DNA from: Aquimarina agarilytica ZC1 | Lineage (GTDB): Bacteria > Bacteroidota > Bacteroidia > Flavobacteriales > Flavobacteriaceae | Assembly: GCF_000255455.1 (NCBI RefSeq) | Contig: NZ_JH621249.1 | Coordinates: forward strand, 93,738-157,737 | DNA: 64,000 bases | Direction of reading: 5' to 3' | Part shown: positions 42,554 through 51,668 of the stretch, one piece after another | Numbering within the stretch: position 1 is the stretch's first letter | Layout of the letters: every line of letters starts with the position of its first letter | Position numbers and translations under genes: made by a program | Notes under the pieces: generated by a model | Database searches by the model: none | Told to the model about the DNA's origin: nothing | What the model saw: only the letters and a program-made list of their open reading frames with translations

Positions 42554-43848
42554 AAAATATAAAAATCATAATCTGTCTTTTGTTTGTTTCCGCTGAAGTT
42601 TATGCTGAGCGAAGACGAAGTGCGAAAGCCCACCTGAACACTCTACTCATATTGAGCATTGGACTGATTTCAATCGGCGGGCAGGCGCAACAACTACAAA
42701 GCTATATTGAAGAAGCCGAGAATAATAATCCTGAGATTCAGGCTTTTGAACTGCGCTACAATATTGCCGAAGAAAAGGTCAATGAAGCAAACTGGCTACC
42801 CAATACTGAAGTAAGCGCAGGCTATTTTGTAAGTGAGCCAGAAACAAGAGTGGGCGCTCAAAGAGCGCGAATAGGCGTAAAACAGATGTTACCTTGGTTT
42901 GGCACCATTACCGCACGTGAAAATTATGCAACTTCAATGGCCGAAGCTGAATATGTGGAAATCACAATCGCTAAACGAAAATTGGCGCTTTCAGTAGCGC
43001 AATCCTATTACAGGTTGTATGAAACAAGAGCAAAGCAAAAGGTACTTGACGAGAACATTCAACTATTAAAAACCTATGAGCGACTTGCCCTAACCTCGGT
43101 AGAAGTGGGCAAGGCATCTGCGGTAGATGTATTGCGGTTGCAGATTCGTCAAAATGAATTGCAGCAGCAAAAAGAAGTATTGGAAGAGGAATTTAGCGCA
43201 GAACAAACAACCTTTAATAATCTTCTCAATCGGGATGAAAATAGGACGGTTGATATAGTTGCAATAATGGAAATCCCAGAGAATGACCCTATATACGGAA
43301 CAGATGCACTATCGCTCAATCCTGAACTGCTCAAATACGATAAATTGTACGAATCCGTAGCACAATCAGAATTGCTCAATCAACGTGAGAGCCTACCTAT
43401 GATTGGTTTTGGCGTGGACTACCTACCTGTAAGTGAACGTAGCGATGTCAATTTTAGCGACAATGGTAAAGATGTGTTGATGCCTATGGTTTCGGTTTCT
43501 ATTCCAATTTTTAATAATCGATATAAGTCAATTTCAAGGCAAAATGAACTACGCCAACAGGAAATTGAAATTCAAAAAGAGCAACGATTAAATGTGTTGG
43601 AATCCGCTTTCGCGAAAGCGATATCCCAACGCAACCAAGCCCGAATAAAATTTAATACTCAAGCTAAGAATTTGAAACAAGCCAAAGATGCCGAGCAAAT
43701 TCTAATCAAGAATTATGAAACGGGAACCATCGATTTTAACGATGTGCTCGATATACAGGAACTGCAATTAAAGTTTCAGATAAATCAGATAGAATCGGTT
43801 CGGATGTATTTAGTTCAACAAGCCGTCATAAATTATTTGACTAACTAA
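42550..43848 (+). CDS. cusC: CusC/TolC-type outer-membrane factor
   Basis: The helical, repetitive sequence (LQSYIEEAENNNPEIQAFELRYNIAEEKV and a second half of similar pattern) is typical of outer-membrane efflux proteins. The N-terminus is odd: two hydrophobic pieces (MKNIKIIICLLFVS and LLILSIGLISIGGQAQ) are separated by AEVYAERRRSAKA, which is encoded by a 38-base repeat (42592-42629). The repeat seems to have entered the signal peptide. An exact palindrome near residue 353 reads SAFAKA. It overlaps cusA by four bases. Confidence 0.9.
   Translation: MKNIKIIICLLFVSAEVYAERRRSAKAHLNTLLILSIGLISIGGQAQQLQSYIEEAENNNPEIQAFELRYNIAEEKVNEANWLPNTEVSAGYFVSEPETRVGAQRARIGVKQMLPWFGTITARENYATSMAEAEYVEITIAKRKLALSVAQSYYRLYETRAKQKVLDENIQLLKTYERLALTSVEVGKASAVDVLRLQIRQNELQQQKEVLEEEFSAEQTTFNNLLNRDENRTVDIVAIMEIPENDPIYGTDALSLNPELLKYDKLYESVAQSELLNQRESLPMIGFGVDYLPVSERSDVNFSDNGKDVLMPMVSVSIPIFNNRYKSISRQNELRQQEIEIQKEQRLNVLESAFAKAISQRNQARIKFNTQAKNLKQAKDAEQILIKNYETGTIDFNDVLDIQELQLKFQINQIESVRMYLVQQAVINYLTN
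42592..42629. repeat. Dispersed 38-bp repeat, copy 1
   Basis: Begins GCTGAAGTTTATGCTGAGCG and ends GTGCGAAAGC. It differs from 57299-57336 at four positions. It is in frame inside the signal-peptide region of cusC, read AEVYAERRRSAKA. Confidence 0.85.
43606..43619. repeat. Dispersed palindrome GCTTTCGCGAAAGC
   Basis: Exact copy in cusC, read SAFAKA. Confidence 0.9.
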
Positions 43849-43849
43849 A

Positions 43850-44410
43850 ATGAAAAATTTATATATAAAAAATATGGTCTGTAGCCGTTGCGTAAAAGTT
43901 GTTCGCACGGAGTTGCAAGAAAATGGTATCGACATAATAAATGTTGAACTAGGTAAAATGTCTTATCGAGAGAATGGTAATAAGGATTTAAGCATTATAA
44001 ATGAGGTTTTAGAGCAAAATGATTTTGAAATTATAGCTTCTCAGGAAGATATTTTAACTGAAAACATAAAGCATAAACTCATAGAACTATTGAATGAATT
44101 ACCTATTAAGGATAACAAGGTATTGTCAAAATATCTATCAGATATTCTTAATACAGATTACAGTAAAATATCAAAAGTGTTTTCTTATACCACTGGAAAA
44201 ACCATTGAACAGTATTTCATCAATCTTAAGATTGAAAAAGTGAAAGAACTAATTCAATCCAGTCAGTACAATTTTACAGAGATAAGCCAGCTCATAGGAT
44301 ATTCCAGCGTGGGAAATCTGAGCGCACAGTTCAAGAAACATACTGGAAAAAGTTTAACGGAGTATAAAAATATGAACAAGAATTTTAGGAAATCGTTAGA
44401 CAAAATTTAA
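43850..44410 (+). CDS. HMA-like domain fused to AraC-type regulator, 186 aa
   Basis: The N-terminus (LYIKNMVCSRCVKVVRTEL) has the CxxC and fold pattern of a heavy-metal-associated domain, slightly degenerate. The C-terminal 100 residues form an AraC/XylS DNA-binding unit (FTEISQLIGYSSVGNLSAQFKKHTGKSLTEY). It probably senses Cu(I) directly and controls the surrounding genes. It follows cusC by one base and precedes the multicopper oxidase by 77 bases, where a promoter box is likely. Confidence 0.8.
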   Translation: MKNLYIKNMVCSRCVKVVRTELQENGIDIINVELGKMSYRENGNKDLSIINEVLEQNDFEIIASQEDILTENIKHKLIELLNELPIKDNKVLSKYLSDILNTDYSKISKVFSYTTGKTIEQYFINLKIEKVKELIQSSQYNFTEISQLIGYSSVGNLSAQFKKHTGKSLTEYKNMNKNFRKSLDKI

Positions 44411-44487
44411 TAAACATCATCCAAAATATCGTAAATCAAACGATTTTAACATTTCTAACTTTACAAATAAAAAAAGTTAAGAAAACT

Positions 44488-46806
44488 ATGAAACGAAAAA
44501 TTACATTAATTATAGCGCTCTTTATTTCAATTATCGCAGTGGCTCAAACATCAAATTATTCCTTTGTGGCTAACAGTAGTGAGGAAAACGTAGACAACTG
44601 GCCAGAACGTATTTACGATTTAACTATAGATTATAAAACTGTAAATATTACTGGTAAAGATGTGAAGGCAATGGTAATAAACGGTGGTATCCCAGGTCCT
44701 AATTTAGAATTTAATGAAGGTGAATTTGCCATCATTAATGTGACGAATCAAATGGATGTTGAGACATCGGTACACTGGCACGGCCTTATTCTGCCTAATT
44801 ATTATGATGGTGTGCCTTACCTTACTACACCACCTATACAACCAGGCGAGACCTTTCAATATAAGTTTGCTCTTAAACAATCGGGAACATACTGGTATCA
44901 CTCTCACACAGGTTTACAAGAACAACGTGGCGTTTACGGAAGCATTCAAATTAATCCAAAACAAACAGATTTAGAATATGACAAAGATCTTGTTCTGGTA
45001 CTCTCAGACTGGATGGATGAAAACCCTAAAACACAATTGCGTAATCTAAAAAGAGGTAATGAATGGTACTTAATCAAAAAAAATCAAATCCAAAGTTGGG
45101 ATAAAGTAATTGCTCGTGGTGCAACTGGTGCTAAACTAAAAATGATGTGGAACAGAATGCCAGATATGGCTATTCTAGATAATTACTACGACAATTTTTT
45201 AATCAATGGTCAACCTACAAATGATTATCCTGAATTTAATCCTAGAGAAAAGGTTAGAGTACGATTTGTAAATGCGGCAGCTGCTAGTTACTTCTGGCTC
45301 ACGTTTGCAGGAGAAGACCCATTACTAGTCGCATCAGATGGTATAGATGTCGTTCCAATTAAAATGAACAAAACACTCTTAGGTGTTGCAGAAACTTATG
45401 ATTTTATAGTGACGATTCCAGATAGCGGCAAACTTGAAATTCTTGCTACGTCACAAGATGGTTCTGGAAAAGCATCTGCTTTGTTAGGAACAGGAAATAT
45501 TATTGCTGCACCTGAAGTTCCAATGCCAGACCTTATTAAAATGATGCAAAAAATGATGGCAATGGATATGAAAATGGGAGCGCCAGCAGCCAAGTTTAAT
45601 CCGTCTCGTAATGACTCTATTGCGCTTATGAAAAAGTACGCAATGAAGATGGATCACGGTGCTATGGATATGAAAAAAGATAGTATGACAATGGATGACA
45701 AGATGAAGATGGATGGTGGCGACAAAATGGGCGGAATGAAAATGGGCTATATGGTGCCGCAAGAAAAGGTAATAGGTAGCAATATGAAGACTGGTAGCAA
45801 TCCAGAGTTTAATTATAACTATCTCAAAGCAAAACAACCTACTCAATTTAAAAATGATAAACCTGTAAAGGAAATGCTCTTTAATCTAACAGGAAATATG
45901 AATCGCTATGTATGGTCTATTAATGGTGTACCACTTTCTGAAACTGACAAGATTAAGATTGAAAAGGGCGAAGTAGTTCGTATTACGCTCAATAACCTAA
46001 CGATGATGCACCATCCTATGCACTTACACGGTCACTTTTTTAGAGTTCTTAATGAAAATGGAGAATACTCGCCTCTTAAACATACTGTTAATGTTGCACC
46101 TATGCAAAAAGTGGTCATCGAGTTTGATGCAGTCGAGTATGGCGATTGGTTTTTCCATTGCCACGTCCTATATCATATCAATAGCGGTATGGGAAGGGTA
46201 TTTAGTTATGACACGCCTCGTGATAAGAGATTAAACGCATATCCATTAACCAATCTCACGAATGAAGCTGATCACATTTGGTCTTGGGGAGAAGTTACCG
46301 GTGCAAGCCATATGACTGAATTGTTATACACAGCAACTAACATAAGAAATCAATTTACTCTACGTGGAGAATATGGATGGAATGAAAATATTGAAGCTGA
46401 GTTTACTTATGAGCGTTGGCTCAATAGCTACTTCCGTGTTTTTGGTGGAGTAAATGTAGAAAATGAAATGGAAGACAGTCTAGAGGAGATTTCTACAACA
46501 GGTGTTGTTGGAATACGGTATTTATTGCCTATGCTCATTGATTCGGATTTAAGAATAGATAACAAATTAAGACCTACGATATCATTTGCAACGTCAACTA
46601 TGATTACCAGACATATTGCCCTTTATGGTGAATATGAATATCAGATGGATTTTGGTTGGATTACGGATTTTGAGGAAGGAACCAACTTTGAAGAAGAAAC
46701 TACTTGGCAAGTAGGACTTGAATATGTGTTAAGTCGAGACTTTTCAATAGTGGGAAGCTATGATAACCGTTTTGGCGCAGGTGGTGGGCTATCACTTAGA
46801 TTTTAA
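44488..46806 (+). CDS. Multicopper oxidase (CopA-like) with C-terminal barrel domain
   Basis: A signal peptide (residues 1-19) is followed by three cupredoxin regions with copper-site motifs HWHGL, WYHSHTG, HPMHLHGHFF and HCHVLYHINSGM. A methionine-rich loop (about 350-430, MAMDMKMG, DKMGGMKMGYM) would bind Cu(I). After about residue 600 the sequence switches to beta strands (FTLRGEYGW, LYGEYEYQMDFGW, GLSLRF) like CopB outer-membrane proteins. It probably oxidises Cu(I) to Cu(II). At 772 residues it exceeds a typical CopA, consistent with a CopA-CopB fusion. Confidence 0.88.
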   Translation: MKRKITLIIALFISIIAVAQTSNYSFVANSSEENVDNWPERIYDLTIDYKTVNITGKDVKAMVINGGIPGPNLEFNEGEFAIINVTNQMDVETSVHWHGLILPNYYDGVPYLTTPPIQPGETFQYKFALKQSGTYWYHSHTGLQEQRGVYGSIQINPKQTDLEYDKDLVLVLSDWMDENPKTQLRNLKRGNEWYLIKKNQIQSWDKVIARGATGAKLKMMWNRMPDMAILDNYYDNFLINGQPTNDYPEFNPREKVRVRFVNAAAASYFWLTFAGEDPLLVASDGIDVVPIKMNKTLLGVAETYDFIVTIPDSGKLEILATSQDGSGKASALLGTGNIIAAPEVPMPDLIKMMQKMMAMDMKMGAPAAKFNPSRNDSIALMKKYAMKMDHGAMDMKKDSMTMDDKMKMDGGDKMGGMKMGYMVPQEKVIGSNMKTGSNPEFNYNYLKAKQPTQFKNDKPVKEMLFNLTGNMNRYVWSINGVPLSETDKIKIEKGEVVRITLNNLTMMHHPMHLHGHFFRVLNENGEYSPLKHTVNVAPMQKVVIEFDAVEYGDWFFHCHVLYHINSGMGRVFSYDTPRDKRLNAYPLTNLTNEADHIWSWGEVTGASHMTELLYTATNIRNQFTLRGEYGWNENIEAEFTYERWLNSYFRVFGGVNVENEMEDSLEEISTTGVVGIRYLLPMLIDSDLRIDNKLRPTISFATSTMITRHIALYGEYEYQMDFGWITDFEEGTNFEEETTWQVGLEYVLSRDFSIVGSYDNRFGAGGGLSLRF

Positions 46807-46844
46807 AAGAAAGAAATAATTACTAACTCTAAAATATAAACACT

Positions 46845-47165
46845 ATGAAAAATCAAAAATTAATAGATGCATTAAATAAATGCATTTCACACTGCAACTA
46901 TTGTGCAGATGCCTGTCTTGAGACTGATAATATCAAAATGATGGTAGATTGTATTAGAACAGACAGAGCCTGTGCGGAAATCTGTGCAACAACTGTAAAA
47001 TTGCTGGCTATGAATTCCGCTTTCGCGAAAGCGATGGTAGAAAAATGCCACGAGATCTGTAACCAATGTGCCGATGAATGTAGCAAGCACGACCACCAAC
47101 ATTGTAAAGATTGTGCAGATGCCTGTAAAAAATGTGCTGATGCCTGTAAAGCGTATCTCGCATAA
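46845..47165 (+). CDS. Four-helix bundle copper storage protein (Csp-like)
   Basis: The 106-residue Cys-rich helical protein (CISHCNYCADACLETD, CHEICNQCADECSKHDHQHCKDCADACKKCADAC) fits the DUF326/Csp family, which stores Cu(I) inside a helical bundle. There is no signal peptide. An exact palindrome sits in one helix (NSAFAKAMVEKC) where family members normally have a similar SEFA-type stretch, so the protein length seems unchanged. It is followed by a hairpin. Confidence 0.88.
   Translation: MKNQKLIDALNKCISHCNYCADACLETDNIKMMVDCIRTDRACAEICATTVKLLAMNSAFAKAMVEKCHEICNQCADECSKHDHQHCKDCADACKKCADACKAYLA
47019..47032. repeat. Dispersed palindrome GCTTTCGCGAAAGC
   Basis: Exact copy in the Csp-like gene, read SAFAKA within a metal-binding helix. 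Confidence 0.9.
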
Positions 47166-47176
47166 TTAACAAATAA

Positions 47177-47204
47177 GATTTCCATCTCAAAAGGGATGGG
47201 AATC
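47177..47204 (+). terminator. Hairpin after Csp-like gene
   Basis: GATTTCCATC pairs with GATGGGAATC (one G-U pair) around an eight-base loop. No T-run follows, so termination may be partial or the hairpin may stabilise the transcript end. Confidence 0.5.
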
Positions 47205-47243
47205 TATTATCCAAAAATTAACATCACCCTTAAATAAATAAAA

Positions 47244-47834
47244 ATGAAAACAGTAAAAAGAACAATAGGTACAATGGCATTAGCTGCCACAATGATTTTA
47301 ACAGTTTCCTGTAAAGACGGAAACAAAGAAGAGGCTGCTGCACCAATGAGCAATGAGATGCACCAAGAATCTATGGATGACAAGGACGATATGGCGATGA
47401 GTGACAATCAAGATGTAAAAGCAGAAGCTATTCTTAAAGACTATTTCAACCTAAAAGATGCCTTGGTAGATGATGATAATGGCAAGGCAAAGGAATTGGG
47501 AAATACATTGGCTCAATCCCTGAAAGCTTTTGATGCATCCGACTATTCGGACAATGAAAAATCAGAATTAAATGACATCATCGAAGATGCCACAGAACAC
47601 GCAGAGCACATTTCAGAAAGTGATATTGCACACCAGCGCGAGCATTTCAAAGTTTTAAGTAAAGACATTACAGATATGGTAGCAATAACAGGAACAGCAA
47701 CAAAACTGTACGAGCAATATTGCCCTATGTATGATGGTGGTACCGCTTGGTTGAGCAAAGAAGAAAACGTTTTAAATCCGTATTACGGTAGTTCAATGTT
47801 GAGATGTGGTAAAGTACAGAGAGAAATAAACTAA
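47244..47834 (+). CDS. DUF3347 lipoprotein, copper-related
   Basis: Lipobox-like LTVSC at about residue 24, an acidic/Met linker, then a DUF3347 helical domain ([24 protein letters not shown]) ending in [24 protein letters not shown]. The last part is clearly homologous to the C-terminus of the CusB protein at 52162-53904 (CPMANNNKGAVWLSAEKDIKNPYYG). This periplasmic domain probably passes or binds copper through its Cys/Met residues. The next gene starts directly after its stop. Confidence 0.85.
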   Translation: MKTVKRTIGTMALAATMILTVSCKDGNKEEAAAPMSNEMHQESMDDKDDMAMSDNQDVKAEAILKDYFNLKDALVDDDNGKAKELGNTLAQSLKAFDASDYSDNEKSELNDIIEDATEHAEHISESDIAHQREHFKVLSKDITDMVAITGTATKLYEQYCPMYDGGTAWLSKEENVLNPYYGSSMLRCGKVQREIN

Positions 47835-48287
47835 ATGAAATTTCTAAAAATCATAGCTTGGGTAGCGCTTATTGCGTTAATCGTTATTCAATTTTTTCCT
47901 GTGGATAAAAATGAAAGCTATACAACACTTGAAACTGATTTTATGATGGTTAATAAAGTACCGTTAGATATTGAGAATCAACTCAAGGTGTCCTGCTATG
48001 ATTGTCACAGTAATAACACTGCTTATCCTTGGTATAGTAAAATTCAGCCCGCAGGTTGGTTTTTAGAAAACCATATTAAAGAGGGAAAAGCGGAACTGAA
48101 TTTTAACGAGTGGAGTAATTATTCTGATAGGAGAAAGAAAAGTAAGTTACGGTCTATCATTAAACAAGTAGAAAGTGGAGAAATGCCTATGAATAGCTAT
48201 ACCCTGATGCACCAGAGAGCTATTTTGGATTCACTAGCGACTGAGAAAGTATTGCATTATATGAGCAAAATAATATTAGAAAATTAA
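47835..48287 (+). CDS. Heme-binding-domain protein (Haem_bd), 150 aa
   Basis: An N-terminal hydrophobic anchor (residues 4-21) is followed by a single c-type heme motif in SCYDCHSNNTAYPWYSKIQPAG, the usual core of this family, with a later Met (GEMPMNSY) as possible axial ligand. It is probably a periplasmic electron carrier, which in this setting could take electrons from copper oxidation. It is translationally adjacent to the DUF3347 gene. Confidence 0.85.
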   Translation: MKFLKIIAWVALIALIVIQFFPVDKNESYTTLETDFMMVNKVPLDIENQLKVSCYDCHSNNTAYPWYSKIQPAGWFLENHIKEGKAELNFNEWSNYSDRRKKSKLRSIIKQVESGEMPMNSYTLMHQRAILDSLATEKVLHYMSKIILEN

Positions 48288-48289
48288 GT

Positions 48290-48355
48290 CCTAAAGGAAA
48301 TGCTTTCCCCGAATGAAGAACTCAGCCCTATGAGTAGTTCATAATTTCCTTTAGG
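48290..48355 (+). other. Long imperfect inverted repeat
   Basis: CCTAAAGGAAAT at 48290-48301 pairs perfectly with ATTTCCTTTAGG at 48344-48355, and an inner GAACTCA/TGAGTAGTTC stem continues it. It fills most of the gap between the heme protein and channel genes. It lacks a T-run. It could be an attenuator, a mRNA-stability hairpin or a small mobile repeat. Confidence 0.6.
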
Positions 48356-48370
48356 CACAATTTATAGAAA

Positions 48371-48916
48371 ATGAATAAACAAATTAATATGGATCGATTT
48401 TATAAACAATTATTAGGTAAGGCTTGGCCAGTTACAACCCTAGTAATTGTTCTCAGCATCCTCAGTATTTATTTGTTTCCGGTTTTTGAAAAGACCACGG
48501 CTATTTTATTAGTTATGATTTCAGTTGCTTTAAAAATATTCTTTGTAATAAGACTATCATTTAAACAACTAATTAAAATTATTGGAGATAGTCATCTGCT
48601 CAGTCATATCTTAATCCTTTTTTGTCTTTTAATTGGTCTTATTATTATATCATTTACGATGGATTTTAGTGCTTTACACTTAATCGATTCTAATGCATTT
48701 AAAAATAATCTTACCTCAAATAGCTCAATGCCAGCTATCGTATTTGAATATTTATATCACAGTACGATAACTTTTTCCTCTGTGGGATATGGTGATATAG
48801 TGCCTGTAAGTCTATCGGCAAAAACTGTAGTTATGCTAGCGATAGCGCTTCGGTTTTTTGTTCTAGTTTTTGGTATAGCAAATATTAATCAAATCAAGGT
48901 AAATCAAAAGAAATGA
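48371..48916 (+). CDS. Two-pore-helix type potassium channel protein, 181 aa
   Basis: Several hydrophobic segments precede a pore loop with selectivity filter TFSSVGYGDIVPVS and a final TM helix, as in bacterial ion-channel (Ion_trans_2) proteins. There is no cytoplasmic sensor domain. It overlaps copA by four bases (ATGA), so it is translated with the copper pump and may balance charge during metal export; that role is inference. Confidence 0.85.
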   Translation: MNKQINMDRFYKQLLGKAWPVTTLVIVLSILSIYLFPVFEKTTAILLVMISVALKIFFVIRLSFKQLIKIIGDSHLLSHILILFCLLIGLIIISFTMDFSALHLIDSNAFKNNLTSNSSMPAIVFEYLYHSTITFSSVGYGDIVPVSLSAKTVVMLAIALRFFVLVFGIANINQIKVNQKK

Positions 48917-51645
48917 AACATACATATCAAATACAGGGAATGTCTTGCAAGGGTTGTTTAAGAACAGTAAATAATGCCTTATCAGAAGTTAATGGAGTTA
49001 CTGACGTAGTGATTGATTTTGAAAATCAAACCGTCACTATTGAAATGGAGCATCATATTGAAATTGAAGAGTTTAAGAAAGCACTTCAAGAAAAGAAAGC
49101 CAAATACCACATTCATCCAATAAAACCAGATGGGATAAAAACACGCACGTTTCCTATTAATGGTATGACTTGCAACGGCTGCAAATCTCACGTAGAAAAA
49201 ATACTTCAGCAGGTAGATGGTGTTGTAGGTGTCTCGGTCAATCTGGTAAAAGCAGAGGCTGTTATCGATATGAAAGGCATCATTCCTTTCGAAACTTTTC
49301 AAGAAGCAATGGAAAAAGATGGCGATACGTACACAATCTATAAAGCTGGACAACGTCCTGAGACCGATGCTGAAAAACAGAAACCGCAACCCAAAGGCAA
49401 AGGAACAGGAACCTTCTATTGCCCAATGCATTGCGAAGGCGATAAAACTTATGACAAGCCAGGAGATTGCCCAGTATGCGGAATGGATTTAGTCGAGGAG
49501 CAAAATTTGTCAGCTACAACTTCAGAACAATGGACGTGTCCAATGCACCCAGAAATTGTCAAAGATGAAGCTGGAGCTTGCCCTATATGCGGTATGGATT
49601 TGGTGCCGATGGAACCTGATCTATCTGCGGAAGAGAAAACCTATAATAAGTTGATTAAGAAATTCTGGATAGCGGTAGCCTTAACGCTTCCTATTTTCCT
49701 AATCGCTATGAGCGAAATGATTCCCAACAATCCGCTATACGATGTAATGGAACAGAAATGGTGGAACTGGATTCAATTTGGGCTATCGATTCCTGTAGTG
49801 TTTTATGCCACTTGGATGTTCTTTGAACGTGCCTACCGAAGTATCAAAACGTGGAATCTCAATATGTTCACGCTAATCGGTATAGGTGCGGGCGTAGCCT
49901 GGTTATTCAGTGTTTTTGGGATGTTGTTTCCAGACTTTTTTCCAGAACAATTTAAAACAGAATCTGGTGCGGTTCACGTGTATTTTGAAGCTGCTACCGT
50001 AATTCTCACCTTGGTATTGATGGGTCAGGTTTTGGAAGCGCGTGCGCATAGCAAAACCAATTCAGCAGTGAAAGAATTATTAAAACTTGCACCTAACAAG
50101 GCAGTACGCGTAGTAGATGGAAACGAAGAAGAAGTTACCATAGACCAAATTGAAAAAGGAGATATCCTACGAGTGAAGCCTGGAGATAAAATTCCTGTGG
50201 ATGGCAAAATTACCGAAGGAGAAACTACGGTGGATGAGTCAATGATTTCGGGAGAGCCTATCCCAGTTAATAAATCTGTAGATGATAAGGTAAGTAGCGG
50301 TACCATTAACGGGAACCAGTCTTTCTTGATGGAAGCCGAAAAAGTAGGTAGCGAAACCTTGCTTTCCCAAATCATACATATGGTAAACGATGCCAGTCGC
50401 AGTCGCGCCCCTATTCAGAAATTGGCAGATACCGTTTCAGGATATTTTGTACCTGTAGTGGTTATCATTGCGGTCATCACCTTTATTGTCTGGGCAATTT
50501 GGGGACCAGAGCCAGCTTATGTATTTGCCCTTGTAAATGCCATTGCCGTATTGATTATTGCCTGTCCGTGCGCGTTAGGATTGGCAACGCCGATGTCCGT
50601 TATGGTAGGTGTTGGTAAAGGCGCACAAAATGGGGTGTTGATTAAAAATGCCGAAGCTTTAGAGAAAATGGATAAGGTCGACACGCTAATAGTAGATAAG
50701 ACAGGAACGATAACAGAAGGCAAACCGACGGTTGAGAAAATTGGGTCGTTTGATGAATCTCGCTTTCGCGAAATCGAAATTCTACATCTTATCGCATCCC
50801 TAAACAGTTCCAGTGAGCATCCCCTTGCCGAAGCTACCGTGAAATATGGAAAGGAGCAGAAAACTGAAATATCAAAAACCGAAAACTTTAGCGCAGTAAC
50901 TGGAAAAGGTGTAGAAGGAACAGTTGATGGCAAAAAACTCGATTTAGGCAACGATAAAATGATGGAATATGCTAAGGCAACAATTTCATCTGCTATGAAT
51001 GATGAAGCACAGTCTTTTCAAAAACAAGGAAAGACCGTTTCTTACTTATCCATTGATGGCGAGGTTTCAGGCTATGTGGTCATAGGCGATAAAATTAAGG
51101 AAACGAGTGCCAAAGCTATTAACGAATTGCAAGACAAAGGCATCGAAGTAATAATGCTCACAGGAGATAATCACGACACCGCCCAGGCAGTAGCCAGCGA
51201 ACTCAATCTTGCGGACTTTAAAGCGGGAATGTTACCTGAAAATAAACTTGAAGAGGTTAAAAAACTACAAGAACAAGGTCACGTAGTTGCAATGGCTGGA
51301 GATGGTATAAACGATGCGCCAGCACTGGCTAAAAGTGATGTGGGTATCGCAATGGGTACAGGAACCGATGTCGCTATAGAAAGCGCGATGATAACCTTGG
51401 TAAAGGGCGATTTGCACGGTATTGTAAAAGCAAGAAATTTAAGCCACAAAGTAATGCGGAACATCAAGCAGAATCTATTTTTTGCTATGATATACAACAC
51501 GCTGGGTGTGCCGATTGCGGCAGGTGTATTATTCCCATTTTTCGGAATTCTATTATCGCCTATGATTGCAGCTTTGGCAATGAGTTTTAGTTCAGTTTCT
51601 GTAATAGCAAACGCACTTAGACTCAGAACAAAATCTATAAATTAA
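48913..51645 (+). CDS. copA: Cu(I)-translocating P1B-type ATPase
   Basis: The protein has two N-terminal HMA domains (MSCKGC at about 10, MTCNGC at about 84), two heavy-metal-binding zinc-hook-like repeats (YCPMHCEGD and WTCPMHPEIV, each ending CPxCGMDL), TM helices, an ISGEP actuator motif, ACPCALG in the metal channel, phosphorylation site DKTGT, SEHPLAEA and GDGINDAPAL. At 910 residues the extra N-terminal metal domains make it longer than E. coli CopA. It pumps Cu(I) from the cytoplasm to the periplasm for the oxidase and CusABC. A degenerate palindrome lies at 50762. Confidence 0.95.
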   Translation: MKHTYQIQGMSCKGCLRTVNNALSEVNGVTDVVIDFENQTVTIEMEHHIEIEEFKKALQEKKAKYHIHPIKPDGIKTRTFPINGMTCNGCKSHVEKILQQVDGVVGVSVNLVKAEAVIDMKGIIPFETFQEAMEKDGDTYTIYKAGQRPETDAEKQKPQPKGKGTGTFYCPMHCEGDKTYDKPGDCPVCGMDLVEEQNLSATTSEQWTCPMHPEIVKDEAGACPICGMDLVPMEPDLSAEEKTYNKLIKKFWIAVALTLPIFLIAMSEMIPNNPLYDVMEQKWWNWIQFGLSIPVVFYATWMFFERAYRSIKTWNLNMFTLIGIGAGVAWLFSVFGMLFPDFFPEQFKTESGAVHVYFEAATVILTLVLMGQVLEARAHSKTNSAVKELLKLAPNKAVRVVDGNEEEVTIDQIEKGDILRVKPGDKIPVDGKITEGETTVDESMISGEPIPVNKSVDDKVSSGTINGNQSFLMEAEKVGSETLLSQIIHMVNDASRSRAPIQKLADTVSGYFVPVVVIIAVITFIVWAIWGPEPAYVFALVNAIAVLIIACPCALGLATPMSVMVGVGKGAQNGVLIKNAEALEKMDKVDTLIVDKTGTITEGKPTVEKIGSFDESRFREIEILHLIASLNSSSEHPLAEATVKYGKEQKTEISKTENFSAVTGKGVEGTVDGKKLDLGNDKMMEYAKATISSAMNDEAQSFQKQGKTVSYLSIDGEVSGYVVIGDKIKETSAKAINELQDKGIEVIMLTGDNHDTAQAVASELNLADFKAGMLPENKLEEVKKLQEQGHVVAMAGDGINDAPALAKSDVGIAMGTGTDVAIESAMITLVKGDLHGIVKARNLSHKVMRNIKQNLFFAMIYNTLGVPIAAGVLFPFFGILLSPMIAALAMSFSSVSVIANALRLRTKSIN
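50762..50775. repeat. Degenerate dispersed palindrome
   Basis: GCTTTCGCGAAATC in copA, read RFREI; one base differs from the standard copy. Confidence 0.6.
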
Positions 51646-51668
51646 AAATAACTAAAAAACCAAAAATT

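Noticed and set aside
45484-45846. His-rich minus-strand frame that looks like a metal-binding protein
   Set aside because: It is the reverse reading of ATG-rich (Met) codons in the multicopper oxidase loop.
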